64,000 nt of DNA from Candidatus Nanoarchaeia archaeon (GCA_028279655.1 JANQNH010000006.1:121668-185667); one strand, 5' to 3'; positions 15,001-20,620 are shown, numbered from the stretch's first letter. The notes: a model not told the origin generated them from the sequence alone. Numbers and translations are program-made.

Positions 15001-18000
15001 TGCTGGTCCCGATCCCAACATATCCAGACTTATCAACATAAAGTGCATTAACAGTCCCATTACTTACATTGAGCAGTGGACTTCCGCTGGTTCCTAATAC
15101 ATCCAGTCTGGTAACAGGCGTATTAGTCCCAATACCAACATTATTACTAAATATTGCACTAGCCCCACTAACTGAACCATTAACATGCAATGGAGCACCA
15201 GGTATTGTTGTATTGATGCCGACATTGCCTGATGTATCTATAGTAAACAAATTATCCACTGTTAATGAGGGGCTTGATGTGTCATAAGCAATTGAAAAGA
15301 ATCCATTATCAGCATCTCTACCCATACCCCACCAACTTGCCCCTGTTTGAAACATAAGAACAGAATCAGTTCCACCAGCAGATTCTATCAAATGTCTTGT
15401 ATCACCAGTTCCTAATGTATGTAAATTATATTCAGGACTGCTAGTCCCAATCCCAACATTGTCAGTAATAGACGCAGGATATATATTAGTTCCAGTTATG
15501 TTCCATATCGAACCATTCGCATCCGCACTTACCCCAGTCAACTGTGAACCATCGCCATAATAACTACCGCTAACATTCAAATTACCAGAAACATTCATCG
15601 AACCAGCTACTTCCAGCCTATGAGCAGGACTAATCGTCCCGATGCCGACGTTGCCTGCTTGTCCATCTAGAACCATTCCTGTTGTAAAGTCTCCAGCCTC
15701 ATCTGCACCACTTGCATCTGTTGCATACCCAAAATATAAATCTAATCCAGAACTTACAATACTCCATGTATTGTCAGTGCTAGTTTCTCGTAAATGCATT
15801 CCCCCCATATAAGTCTGGTCTGTTTGCTTAACTGTAAGTTTTGACATAGGATTAGTAGTCCCAATCCCAACATATCCAGACTGATTGATCGAAAATATCT
15901 GAGAAGAACCACCATCTGCAGTTATCATAAACTTGCCTGTATTATCATTGCTGTTGGTATCAATGTTAAAGACAACACCTCCTTGAGCATCAAAGCTGAT
16001 ATTTCCAGAGCCATCCCTTCTTATGTATTCACCATCACCTTCCACTGTCCCATCCTCTCCTGTAAGCTTGATATTTCCTGCAACGTCAAGTGCAGTGTCA
16101 GGTGTTGTTGTCCCTATACCAACCCTGTTATTAGTATCATCTACATAGAAAGTAGAACCTCCTATAGAAGAGTTTCTAGTTCCAGAAATACTAAGATTAT
16201 TCCCTCTGACATCATCTAAGTCCATATCACCAGTTATAGTTCCACTAACATTCAAATCCCCGCTTACATTCATCGAACCAGCAACTTCAAGCTTATGTGC
16301 AGGAGCTGCTGTCCCTATGCCTACATTGCCTCCATCTAACACCGTAACAGCATTGGCTGTGTTTGTTGTACCAAGAGTTACGTTGCTTCCTTTAACGTTT
16401 AATGGACTGTATTCTGAGTTGGTCCTGTCATAAGCTGAATAATAAGTGGTCCCACCAGAAACAAACATCTCTCCTCCAGCTCCTGAAGCACCAACAGGAT
16501 TATTAGCGCTTCCCTGGAATCTCATCAGGTCCTGGGTCATCAAAGTACCGTCTACTTCCAGTTTTGTCCCAGGTGTACTAGTCCCAATCCCAACACCAGA
16601 GTCATTAACATACAGCACACCAGAAACATTCAATCCAATATTCCCTGCACCAGTTTTCTTAAGAGTTAGCAAAGAACCAGGATCTGTTGTCCCAATCCCA
16701 ACATTCCCATCATTCTGGAACGTGACCATATTAGTATCGTCGTACCTGATCCTAAAGTCATCACCTAACGCCATCAACTCGTATTTCCCAGACTGTCCTG
16801 TATCATTTAATACAAATGCTGGATTGATAGGATCTACTATCTCCAAAGCCCTTCCAGCATACCCTCCTGCCAAGGATGGAGAACTAGTTCCAATCCCAAC
16901 ATTCCCACTAAATACAGCACTAGTTCCACTAACAGAACCATTAACATGCAATGTAGCTTGAGGTTTAGTTGTATTGATCCCAACATTACCTGTAGCTGCC
17001 ATAATGCTAATGTCTGCACCATCACCTATATCCATCCTTCTTGTAGCTCCTGCACCTGATGTTGCAAAATCCCAGTTGCTATCTCCACTGTCTGTAATCC
17101 TAAACGTTATATCTTCTCCGTTAAGATGTAATATCTTTTCTGGACTAGAAGTTCCAATACCAATCCTACCTGTTTCATTATCAGAATAAAAAATAATATC
17201 TCCAGAAGCATTCCTAATGCTGAAATTCCCACCATAAACTTCAAGTTTGTCAGTAGGTGTAGCAGTCCCAATCCCAACATTATCAGTTACAGAAGCAGGA
17301 TATATATTCGTACCAGTAATATTCCATATGCTTCCATTAGCATCTGCACTAACACCAGTCAACTGTGAACCATCCCCATAATAACTACCACTCACATTTA
17401 GATTCCCAGAAACATTCATCGAACCAGCTACTTCCAAGGTATGGGCTGGTGTAATCGTTCCTATGCCTACATTCCCTCCTTCCTCAATATACATCTTGGT
17501 TCCAGTACCATCATCAAAGCGGATATCCTGGCCTGCTGCCGCATACAAAGTAATATCATCATTACCAGTATATAATCTTCCAAACTCTACACCATTCTCA
17601 AGCAGATACACATTTCCTGATGTTGGTCCATCTGCATATATAGTTCCATTAACATGCAGCTTGGCTAAAGGACTAACTGTCCCGATTCCGACATTTCCAC
17701 CATTAAAGTAACTATTACCCGATGTATGAATAAGGTTAGTAACAATACCCTCTGAGTCCTCCATTTCGAGTCTTGGAACGTTGCTTGCTTGAAGGATCAA
17801 GGAAAGGGCATCTGCCCCACCCGACGTCTTGACGTTAAGAGGAGTTGAGAGCCCCCCTGTTGTAGACTCAACTCGTAATGTGTTGGCGCCTTTGACGTGC
17901 AGAAAACTTAAAGGTTCTGCTGTCCCGATCCCAACAGCACTATCATTAACATAAAGCAACGAAGAAACATTCAATCCCATATTTCCTACCCCTGCTTTCT

Positions 18001-18832
18001 TCACAGTAAGTGTTGCATTTGGATTTGTATCTCCTATCCCCATATTACCTATGTTGTTGATTGATACCCTTTCAGTCTGGCTTGTAAAAAAGCTCATTCC
18101 CAGAGCAGTATTTCCTCTGATTCGATTATAATTAGCATTATCCAATACTATGAATCCTTGCCCCCCATTATCTGAATTATATGACCTTATACCAAACAAT
18201 GCTGATGGAGTAGCCACATCCAGTACTGTAGCAGGGCTTGTAGTTCCAATGCCTATATACCCAGAAGAATCCATAAACATCCCGGTAGTCCCATTACTGA
18301 GATTAAGTACAGCATTCCCAGCAGTTCCCTGAACATGAAATCTTGTAGAAGGTAAAGAAGTCCCTATCCCAACTTTGTCCCCAGTACTGTCAACATGAAA
18401 CAAAGAGGTATCAACAGAAAAATTATAAGGTCCAATATCAATATTTGAACTAAACTCAACACCAGCAACAGTAACGTTCTGGGCCCTGAAAGCATACGGC
18501 GCAGATGTTAGATTTATCCTTGGACTCATCTCCCCATCAGATGCAACCTCGATAGACAAGAACAGAGGTCCTGTAAAATTTGCACTAATCCCATCTAAAA
18601 TCACATTATAAATTCCATCAGTATCAGTTGAGACAGACCTATTGGTCTGGTTCCAGATCAAATTCCCAGCACTATAGTCATCATATATCCTAAATGTCAT
18701 ATTATAAGTTCCTGTTAAAGGTTGGTTGCTAGCATCAGTTAATTTACCATGGATATTAAAGGTCTGTGGTATAGCAGCCATTGCTCCAGCTATAAAAATC
18801 AGGAACAACAACCATACCCCTAGCTTCTTCAT
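1..18832 (-). CDS. Giant secreted tail-fibre-like repeat protein (3' end beyond the left edge)
   Basis: The frame opens at ATG 18832 and runs to position 1, giving at least 6,277 codons. I translated segments near 18.8, 17.0, 14.2, 11.2, 9.0, 6.0, 3.6 and 0.2 kb and all are sensible protein in the same frame. The N-terminus is a signal peptide (MKKLGVWLLFLIFIAGAMA) followed by a domain (TFNIHGKLTDASNQPLTGTY, then NMTFRIYDD) typical of secreted DPANN and CPR proteins. After that come dozens of NVGIGTTSP-type units at roughly 150-300 bp intervals, as in trimeric fibre shafts, with GSQLTGI modules and many N-glycosylation sequons. At the left edge (about 300-1) the protein enters a LamG-like fold (DDDLVLYMPF, YDRSPYGNDG, NGTNGYVDFG). 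The role is probably a cell-surface fibre or adhesin. Its ATG overlaps the upstream TGA by four bases. The C-terminus is not visible. Confidence 0.93.
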   Translation of the reverse strand, partial: MKKLGVWLLFLIFIAGAMAAIPQTFNIHGKLTDASNQPLTGTYNMTFRIYDDYSAGNLIWNQTNRSVSTDTDGIYNVILDGISANFTGPLFLSIEVASDGEMSPRINLTSAPYAFRAQNVTVAGVEFSSNIDIGPYNFSVDTSLFHVDSTGDKVGIGTSLPSTRFHVQGTAGNAVLNLSNGTTGMFMDSSGYIGIGTTSPATVLDVATPSALFGIRSYNSDNGGQGFIVLDNANYNRIRGNTALGMSFFTSQTERVSINNIGNMGIGDTNPNATLTVKKAGVGNMGLNVSSLLYVNDSAVGIGTAEPLSFLHVKGANTLRVESTTGGLSTPLNVKTSGGADALSLILQASNVPRLEMEDSEGIVTNLIHTSGNSYFNGGNVGIGTVSPLAKLHVNGTIYADGPTSGNVYLLENGVEFGRLYTGNDDITLYAAAGQDIRFDDGTGTKMYIEEGGNVGIGTITPAHTLEVAGSMNVSGNLNVSGSYYGDGSQLTGVSADANGSIWNITGTNIYPASVTDNVGIGTATPTDKLEVYGGNFSIRNASGDIIFYSDNETGRIGIGTSSPEKILHLNGEDITFRITDSGDSNWDFATSGAGATRRMDIGDGADISIMAATGNVGINTTKPQATLHVNGSVSGTSAVFSGNVGIGTSSPSLAGGYAGRALEIVDPINPAFVLNDTGQSGKYELMALGDDFRIRYDDTNMVTFQNDGNVGIGTTDPGSLLTLKKTGAGNIGLNVSGVLYVNDSGVGIGTSTPGTKLEVDGTLMTQDLMRFQGSANNPVGASGAGGEMFVSGGTTYYSAYDRTNSEYSPLNVKGSNVTLGTTNTANAVTVLDGGNVGIGTAAPAHKLEVAGSMNVSGDLNVSGTITGDMDLDDVRGNNLSISGTRNSSIGGSTFYVDDTNNRVGIGTTTPDTALDVAGNIKLTGEDGTVEGDGEYIRRDGSGNISFDAQGGVVFNIDTNSNDNTGKFMITADGGSSQIFSINQSGYVGIGTTNPMSKLTVKQTDQTYMGGMHLRETSTDNTWSIVSSGLDLYFGYATDASGADEAGDFTTGMVLDGQAGNVGIGTISPAHRLEVAGSMNVSGNLNVSGSYYGDGSQLTGVSADANGSIWNITGTNIYPASITDNVGIGTSSPEYNLHTLGTGDTRHLIESAGGTDSVLMFQTGASWWGMGRDADNGFFSIAYDTSSPSLTVDNLFTIDTSGNVGINTTIPGAPLHVNGSVSGASAIFSNNVGIGTNTPVTRLDVLGTSGSPLLNVSNGTVNALYVDKSGYVGIGTSSPTVSLTVAGDISFTDSYDIKRIGTDYLTFASTGIHVGGGIAILPSGSTTSVAVKGNAVASQSADIFIVEDGDGRDMVNVHADGDFIINNSNLVVNATTGNVGIGQIIPNVSLGVSGDVNITGTYYGTFNGDGSGITGISADANGSIWNITGTNIYPASITDNVGIGTSSPEARLVVNTTDTDQPGIQIYGHSSNNNALQIRSDSSNPHIELGETNGQNMLRIYYNTAGDYSALQNWDGNTATGTLVLQPTDGNVGINTTTPSYKLQIQDNSATSMNVSNTLFVKGNSGEVGINQPSPSYELEVREEGASAEIAIITYRNHSSASGVLQLGKARGNFTNPSSSQSGDVLSTINSLVYDGDSWESAAEIRVTADEQHSGTSTPGRFTFMTTPSGSLTKVARMTIDSDGSVAIGNEASPDAALEVINISSGDLFMASSTADGDGDRFIIKNDGSVGIGTVTPGNTLEVAGNITISGGHGYITLDGAGASSPPTGLAYGMFPHNNVGLGLYSTNDAISFWGGSGAAVGEDMRLTGGNLGIGVTSPQHRLVVNGSVNITNDLNVSGIITGDGSGLTGVTADANGSIWNRTGTNIYQAALTDNVGIGTTSFYAGEQLGVSGGSNDGTILVSTNDASTRDAGYWMALDVDGTANYAAMTFDQSDDALKIFNSNSIVNHLVIDNAGNIGIGTAAPDSVLTVKESGAGIMGLNVSGVLYVNDSAVGIGTASPGTRLTVVASNQENALSLSDGSTYTLEMGDIDGTDNGARIFTTVGSNLALGADDSEVVRISTSGNMGIGTTNPGRTLDISSAGTIVRLNTTSTPGSVYIDMENEAGNFYVGRDSSASASFGGSPNASVLYATGAYPMEFWVNSGRKIVIASSGNVGIGTADPAHKLEVAGSMNVSGNLNVSGSYYGDGSQLTGISADANGSIWNITGTNIYPASITDFVGIGTSSPDSPLHVKTTATTRVRIERDGANDAELSFKNTEDEWVIGMDQSNSNSFTIADSTGLSTVQRMVIDASGNVGVGTVSPSQKLDVNGSINISSIGGYIYMKNLWTPYNTGSMRFENWNAGSESFRVNMGDGNYWMFTDTGGLLFNQAGASDYFKITSTGNMEISGSDMGITGGNVGIGTTSPSETLQVDGKAKIAGANTGDTLSINDSTYQLITLGNEGAPGEAMLQMKHDGVVTIDLRANGDTYFDGGNVGIGTTSPTSNLHIVGSQVNLTSVSDTTLFIQSTGDDADLVLDALGGDNNDARLQFRQGGILEAQISVDGGDDKLNFETSGSPQMTIDSSGNVGIGTTTPTHKLELAGSGNVSGDWNVSGTLTVGTFSPTSLAVGTGNSSFDTNVLFVDATNDRVGIGMVSPQEELDVNETIRISSVDDSNDGLVAWSSSSSNMFSLTRQTGNYLSISAFDEIGFAAGVSSPSTSYDMVILNGGNVGIGTTSPSATFEVKGNVNISGLLNVSGNNHVLRLSNPSNQEGYNIGRNVTDGLLYFYGDEPTYPGYVFGGVDGELMRITSSGDMGVGTSSPTSKLDVSGQNITLMGASNGNTSFNILDNSGGVAGFRIMYDDEVGETYLDNLYNNAAGDIRIRTKAAGTPVDALFIESAGNVGINDTSPDTRLGVVGTTGTGYFSISDSNDADILLIDENGQMGFGEQSPSSPNSADKFIEIASTATNSEASLVLTGDKNGVNYQWEIMADRSNERPTLTFAQGTNKHMVIENGTGNVGIGTATPDSLLTIKQAGAGNMGLNVSGVLYVNDSNVGIGTDSPSTKLQVASADGTLPFNIISSTDSQTKFSVELESDGDTSMYMYNAAAALTNVFSTDGNSYIKGGNFGIGQMSPNSSLSVSGDVNITGTYYGDGSGLTGVSASMSNGTDINETKIYAGMIEAYGSFNHSFDSSTVYVDSTNNRVGIGTTSPGATLGISGNMMFHGGARDITQSTSDGSDSSYVRIGGGGAVSESRGASVGMYGNEFPDYGGTLLLQAGDKDAGGTHDGKIRFNTAGTDKVTILRGGNVGIGTTNPQKTLEVVGDEYHNLSTAAQDFNIVNATGDSRFIVDNTFGHVGIGDGAPALRLIVKGDSTTSENIVGLHDTSGHRLMDLGSDSSGGGKLDLRDASQAVTVSLNAGTHSYFDTGFNFGIGTTDPAHKLEVAGSMNVSGNLNVSGSYYGDGSQLTGVSADANGSIWNKTGTSIYQAALTDNVGIGTTSPTDMLHVAGSARIGNTSANGALRIAFDSVNNITNLNSLRDGLSDTSIAFTTQKTGTTAEKMRIDGSGNVGINTTAAQALLHVNGSSSGAAAIIQGGNVGIGTTSPGSKLTINQTADNYGLDVIGTTSFPYSRFSDGTNGLSVYGGSTPGISSTAGEPLVLYSNNAVQGIYISATGGNVGIGTTDPRVSGVNYKLVISSDSSSTGFLGFQDTRSGYQANWSIGPGNGAAGGLGIYESSPVTASRLFIQNTTGNVGIGATAPAHRLEVAGSMNVSGDLNVSGSYYGDGSQLTGVSASMSNGTDINETKIYAGMIEAYGSFNHSFDDTTLYVDSTNSMVGVGTVSPNTKFHVLGTMTLATDSDPGLAFTDADGTQNNIYLYYDTSEDGLTVRDQGVGADRFTIQRSGNVGIGTNGPKEELHINATTPVLRLDAMSNDAAVEFFDTGSGEAAIGIDESDSDKLKFATGGSSLASNTQVTIDSSGNVGIGTTGPADKLSVVDGSIVANQTGADTYALIRAKSDDSLIGMHAYDNAYDGVAAYTGKGVLYSGDTIAISAYGTGNDIEFYADQRTKPDMIIKDGGDVGIGTWGPRDTLDVNSSENNSVLIGRGVTSGGPADADTYGPSIRLSRPSDSTFSHKIYSYDTANDALNNLAFDTRSDFVFLGNSVEIVRFKENGDVGIGTTTPSDKLVVNGTFRVFNETGKEGLFVDQNGYVGIGDTSPGDILSIEAGVVNKGLTFTESDAVRGFWRTDTSGASYIYMHDGDGNQQVQMYAGDNEDSWFNTGGNFGIGTSSPSVLLHINKTGDTGTLQIETDTLNKGALTFYEAPQGTWYTGIDVDELGNNQYQIRRGGTNYDFVIDSSGNVGVGTTDPNTIASWAASGQRHLKVNSTTATASLIAEGNGGASLDLVDSNGASNDKWLRLLVDNGIGRFFSLTDVGGNKVINIMVMDLEKGNVGIGTDTPAHTLEVAGSMNVSGNLNVSGSYYGDGSQLTGVSADANGSIWNITGTNIYPASITDNVGIGTSGPTERLHIQVGTSDAVQGIYIDADDADEKVIYIDGEQTTENAFQMELDTLTTGKGLYVYSNSADTNTRNLVEIRNDHADSSGATALYIDQDSSGPGLIVDGGNVGINTTIPGVPLHVNASVGGDSAVFGGDVGIGTTSPTAELEVAEGSGESHVYIRSYNDGTSGSSLRMGLSRNETVGVHTVVKDGDQVGDLTFQGSDGNSWEPIAAVRGTVDGTPGNEDMPGRLTFHTNPDGNVTNNERMRIDNQGRVGIGSTTPGARLTINKTGAGNLGLNVSGVLYVNDSNLGIGTSSPDSKLSIGGTSIDQINFINTDDGASKGIYRVNHASGEIAIGGIASNYYLAFLTNAGERVRIDNNGNFGIGTSTPGTKLQIKGTSGSDVLNVSNGTNIGVYVDEFANVGMGTSSPKSKLDLDEGNNYGLGFDFADTYLDPLMFSNAYHSSGYIGGSLEMKWRMAHSSFGSRGIGMSSLGGIVFFADNVTSTANGAFTPTERMRITNNGSVGIGTSAPEGKVHVAGSLDSHTEDEDLLVLEQWTDREWVFTVGKSVHSTFGNYPLIINQSTGGNTGDFVVTGDTDNVIFDINGSVGIGQISPNSTLGVSGDVNITGTYYGTFKGDGSGITGISADANGSIWNITGTNIYPASITDNVGIGTASPGAKLEVVGDIFINDTTAPTLGMYDDTGTRFQLGQATDNGHFFTGAVDGDHALRGYGGRIFLGSFSSTPLPTITITASSAASTSGNVGINTSKPAAPLHVNGSVAGVTAVFEGGNVGIGTISPGAKLDTSGTIRSTSIRNPSSGVGAEIAYDGDVGYFITYDRGTTSVKATHLGGDGATGLRVDTSGNVGIGTTAPAHKLEVAGSMNVSGDLNVSGSYYGDGSQLTGVSADANGSIWNKTGTNIYPASITDSVGIGTTSPAASRQLHINVSSNTAGLKLESGGGTDNVMIEMENLESNDGIIGFLGASDQFVTGDTAGDMVIQVNGGNLILTTDTTASGGAYIGSTGNVGIGTAYPLKTLEVAGDVLFNLSTSAEDFNIVNATGSSKFFVDNSNGRVGIGDSTPSYQLQVVGGHIAVANGADTSAGIFFGQENGVDGWHIGQGITANDGNFRIYDNEGGKVIATIEQGNGANTLYLASSNVGINDSSPDTRLEVVGTTGKGYFSATDASDGDKFIIDENGDVGIGTATPDSKLDVHGNVTFESTEDVRLNFERSNGYDWSIGAIPDGKFGIFGGEEDAPYQYITIDYLGNFGINTTSPQALLHVNGSASGNAAIFQNGYVGIGTTSPATLLHIPISQTGTSTVTGNLENGVILALANSDTTTNNVAAIGFSGAESGTGDYGKVGFQFKDRSGSSEDADFFVSTVGAGAGGERFRIGSTGNVGIGEDNPQEILSITQNGATILFNHTSTSLPQGEPIGEIAFYNPDASTDPNVAAYVKAVTSAGTGTGGEITLGTSTSTGNGAATEMVRIDGSGNVGINTTIPSALLHVNGSVSGASALFSGDVGIGTTSPTNKLSININDNTTYSASAYDLDGIKILNDNTTTNSGSSIILGSGISGTVYSVISAVRQGANDIDLTFQVEGSGTLAEAMRIDSSGNIGIGTNAPAHRLEVAGSMNVSGNLNVSGSYYGDGSQLTGISADANGSIWNITGTNIYPASITDNVGIGTTSPGQKLHVIGSVNASDKVYANTTHSLNNQPSYDPIDDDLVLYMPFSGAYQSGDITLYDRSPYGNDGVPTGDYTCGEGFGRYGEGCTLNGTNGYVDFGRITQLEGATSFTFMGWFKLQDA
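361..17447 (-). repeat. Recurrent GSQLTGI module inside the giant gene, about 12 copies
   Basis: A roughly 190 bp module recurs with high DNA similarity at about 361-548, 2603-2791, 3376-3560, 5333-5522, 7489-7620, 8400-8590, 9285-9500, 12160-12352, 13193-13375, 14500-14670, 15440-15632 and 17255-17447. On the coding strand it reads HKLEVAGSMNVSGNLNVSG, then SYYGDGSQLTGISADANGS, IWNITGTNIYPASITDNVGI and GTTSP. Copies at 3.4, 9.3, 13.2 and 14.5 kb are variants. Partial copies lie near 11.05-11.12 and 16.2-16.3 kb. DNA this similar suggests growth by recombination between repeats. Boundaries are approximate. Confidence 0.85.
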
Positions 18833-20178
18833 TCTACCTTCCAATGCCCTCCTTTATCAGGACCTATTCTTTTCAACAATCCTTTTTTCTTTAATTTGGA
18901 AATATTCTTTTTAACCGCCCTATCACTGATCCCTATATCTTTTGCAAGATATTCAATAGTAGCCTCCGGATTTTCTTTGATTAGATCAAGAATTCTCTGG
19001 GAACTTTTCTGGGAACTTTTCTGGGAACTTTTCTGGGAACCTTCCCCCCTATCTGGGAAGGACTTATCGAATAATGTTACAAAAAAGGAGTATTCAGAAT
19101 ATTTGAACAAAGGATCCATGAGCCCTAGTTTTTTTGCCTCTTTTCTTATCCTATTTATACCAGTTCCTAATCTTTCAACGTATTCTGTCCTTAATAGCAG
19201 GTTGGCGATAAGGGAGTTTCTTGTCCTGCTTTTTCTTCCAAAATCTTTAGGGTCTAAACCTTTGACCAACCCCCCTGGATTAGAAACACTTAATTTGTTT
19301 CTGAATAGCTCAATAACTAGGTCCTCAGAATCATCAAAATAATCCCTATGCATTACAGCATTCACTATGGCTTCCCTTATAGCTTCTTCTGGATATTGGG
19401 GAATCTCTTCTCTCTTGAGCTTTTTAATAACAAACTCTACATCAATATGTTTCTTTGCATAATGCACAGCCTCTTGTATGTTTCTTATTATGCCTTCATC
19501 AAAAACCTTTCTGTCAAGAATCTTCACTTTTTCATTTGTTTGATAATTCACACAAACAACTTTAGAAGTCAGAAAGAATCTCTCAGGTTGCTTGGCAAAG
19601 AAAAGAATTCCTGCATTATTAAATATCATTTTACCTTCTTTTTTGACTGCAACCCCCAGGTTTACTAGTATATCTGCAATTTCTAAATTCTTTTTTATGC
19701 CTGCAAACTCAAGATATTCATCTAATTTTTTCTTATCAAAATCTTTTTTGAAATCAAATTTATCGTTCAATTTTGAGTCAAACTTTACCTTCCCTTCTCC
19801 GACTGCAAAGGAGAGAATCTCATCCCTTCCAAGTTTTTGTGAATTTGGGCCCTGCCTTAAGAAGAACCCAGAGGAGCACCTATAGGGTTTATCCTTTCCT
19901 TCTTCAACATTGATTATCCCTATGTTTCCAAACCTTTCAATACCAACCCTTATAGGGGGATCGCAATTGTTTGCAATGTCCTGTATTTGTGATTTAAGTT
20001 TATTATCTATATTAGATCCTTTTATCTCATTATCATCACTGATTCCTAAAAATATCCTTCCTCCGGATGAGTTTGCAAAAGCAACAATCTCTTTGTCTAT
20101 ATTTTTCAGGCTTTCTTTAAACTCAATTTTCAATCCTTCTCCTTCCTGTAGTATAAACCTTAATTCCTTCTCCCTCAT
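18829..20178 (-). CDS. AlbA_2-domain / HATPase / winged-helix DNA-binding protein
   Basis: This 449-residue protein has an AlbA_2 (Schlafen/divergent AAA_4) domain at about residues 10-125, with the family core AFANSSGGRIFLGISDDN at 33-50. A HATPase_c_4-like region follows (YPEEAIREAIVNAVMHRDY at 262-280, then SVSNPGGL and RNSLIANLL). A low-complexity linker of SQKS units at 381-394 leads to a C-terminal winged helix (about 395-449, with ATIEYLAKDIGISDRAVKKN). Proteins of this architecture are usually regulators or DNA-binding ATPases. The gene overlaps the small upstream gene by four bases (ATGA) and the giant surface gene downstream by four bases, so all three are probably translated as one coupled unit. 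It is the best candidate for binding the palindromes at 20440-20620. That last point is inference. Confidence 0.88.
   Translation of the reverse strand: MREKELRFILQEGEGLKIEFKESLKNIDKEIVAFANSSGGRIFLGISDDNEIKGSNIDNKLKSQIQDIANNCDPPIRVGIERFGNIGIINVEEGKDKPYRCSSGFFLRQGPNSQKLGRDEILSFAVGEGKVKFDSKLNDKFDFKKDFDKKKLDEYLEFAGIKKNLEIADILVNLGVAVKKEGKMIFNNAGILFFAKQPERFFLTSKVVCVNYQTNEKVKILDRKVFDEGIIRNIQEAVHYAKKHIDVEFVIKKLKREEIPQYPEEAIREAIVNAVMHRDYFDDSEDLVIELFRNKLSVSNPGGLVKGLDPKDFGRKSRTRNSLIANLLLRTEYVERLGTGINRIRKEAKKLGLMDPLFKYSEYSFFVTLFDKSFPDRGEGSQKSSQKSSQKSSQRILDLIKENPEATIEYLAKDIGISDRAVKKNISKLKKKGLLKRIGPDKGGHWKVE
18997..19040 (-). repeat. In-frame 12 bp tandem repeat (SQKS linker)
   Basis: The plus-strand unit CTGGGAACTTTT is repeated nearly four times without interruption. 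On the coding strand it encodes SQKSSQKSSQKSSQ, the linker between the ATPase-like part and the winged helix of the AlbA_2 protein. Each unit is 12 bp, so gain or loss of a copy keeps the frame and would only change linker length. Confidence 0.9.
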
Positions 20179-20429
20179 TTCACCAAAACCTCTCTTGCCT
20201 TAAACTTGCATTTCCACAGCCTAAAAAACTCATTTACCTGTTTTTCAAACTTTATCGGAACCAAAAAAACAGTTCTCCCTAGGTGATCTACCTTGTACTT
20301 TTTTACTATCCCTGATTTTCCATCCCTTCCTTTCAGGGCATAATAAAATCTAACCTTGTCCTTTTTTAGTAGATGTATCGTCGAGTAAGTAAATAGAATC
20401 ATCCCCCTATAATTATCACTTGCAAGCAT
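20175..20429 (-). CDS. Small protein of unknown function, first gene of the giant-surface-protein operon
   Basis: The gene is followed by the AlbA_2 gene with a four-base ATGA overlap. I chose ATG 20429 (84 residues, starting MLASDNYRGMILF). A GTG at 20450 would add seven residues, but it lies inside the promoter-proximal palindrome, and the TATA box at 20461-20471 predicts transcription from about 20441. The protein is basic, with an IHLLKKDKVRFYYALKGR segment and a lysine-rich C-terminus. It looks like an alternation of strands and helices with no clear helix-turn-helix. I do not recognise the family. Its position suggests a small regulator or cofactor for the operon. Confidence 0.75.
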   Translation of the reverse strand: MLASDNYRGMILFTYSTIHLLKKDKVRFYYALKGRDGKSGIVKKYKVDHLGRTVFLVPIKFEKQVNEFFRLWKCKFKAREVLVK

Positions 20430-20439
20430 TTTCCCTTTT

Positions 20440-20620
20440 GTTAAATACACTAACTAAAATATTATTTAAATCTTTCTATGTTAAGTAAATTAACCAAAAA
20501 AACCAATTATATGTCATAAAATTAAAGTGTTAAATAAACTAACGTAAATTATATATAAATCTTTCTATGTTAAATAAGTTAACAAAACCCTATAAAAAAA
20601 CAGATGTTAAATAGGTTAAC
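20440..20620. promoter_or_regulatory. Array of five palindromic operators, TGTTAA-N5-TTAACA type
   Basis: The 15 bp core GTTAA-N5-TTAAC occurs at 20440-20454 (GTTAAATACACTAAC), 20480-20494 (GTTAAGTAAATTAAC), 20529-20543 (GTTAAATAAACTAAC), 20569-20583 (GTTAAATAAGTTAAC) and 20606-20620 (GTTAAATAGGTTAAC). The last two extend to the perfect palindrome TGTTAA-N5-TTAACA. Sites 1 and 2 flank one TATA box and sites 3 and 4 flank a second, both pairs 40 bp apart. The shared stretch AAATCTTTCTATGTTAA shows that the region is an 89 bp tandem duplication. Confidence 0.85.
20461..20471 (-). promoter_or_regulatory. TATA box of the giant-surface-protein operon
   Basis: The minus-strand sequence ATTTAAATAAT predicts transcription from about 20441, right on operator site 1 and just upstream of ATG 20429. 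A second TATA-like run (minus-strand ATTTATATATAATTT, about 20546-20560) lies in the duplicated copy of the unit. Confidence 0.65.

Noticed and set aside
253..17025. Minus-strand ORFs of 60-100 codons in the same region
   Set aside because: They lie in another frame (first base divisible by 3) than the giant gene and have leucine/methionine-rich, non-protein-like composition.
209..18332. Many plus-strand ORFs with VVPIPTLP-like repeats across 1-18.3 kb
   Set aside because: They are the antisense reading of the VGIGTTSP repeats of the giant minus-strand gene; short, overlapping, with no promoters or ribosome sites.
20430..20450. GTG 20450 as start of the small operon gene
   Set aside because: It lies within the operator palindrome at the predicted transcription start; ATG 20429 fits better.
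20440..20620. CRISPR array
   Set aside because: The repeats are short palindromes of 15-17 bp with unequal spacing and TATA boxes between them; no cas genes.
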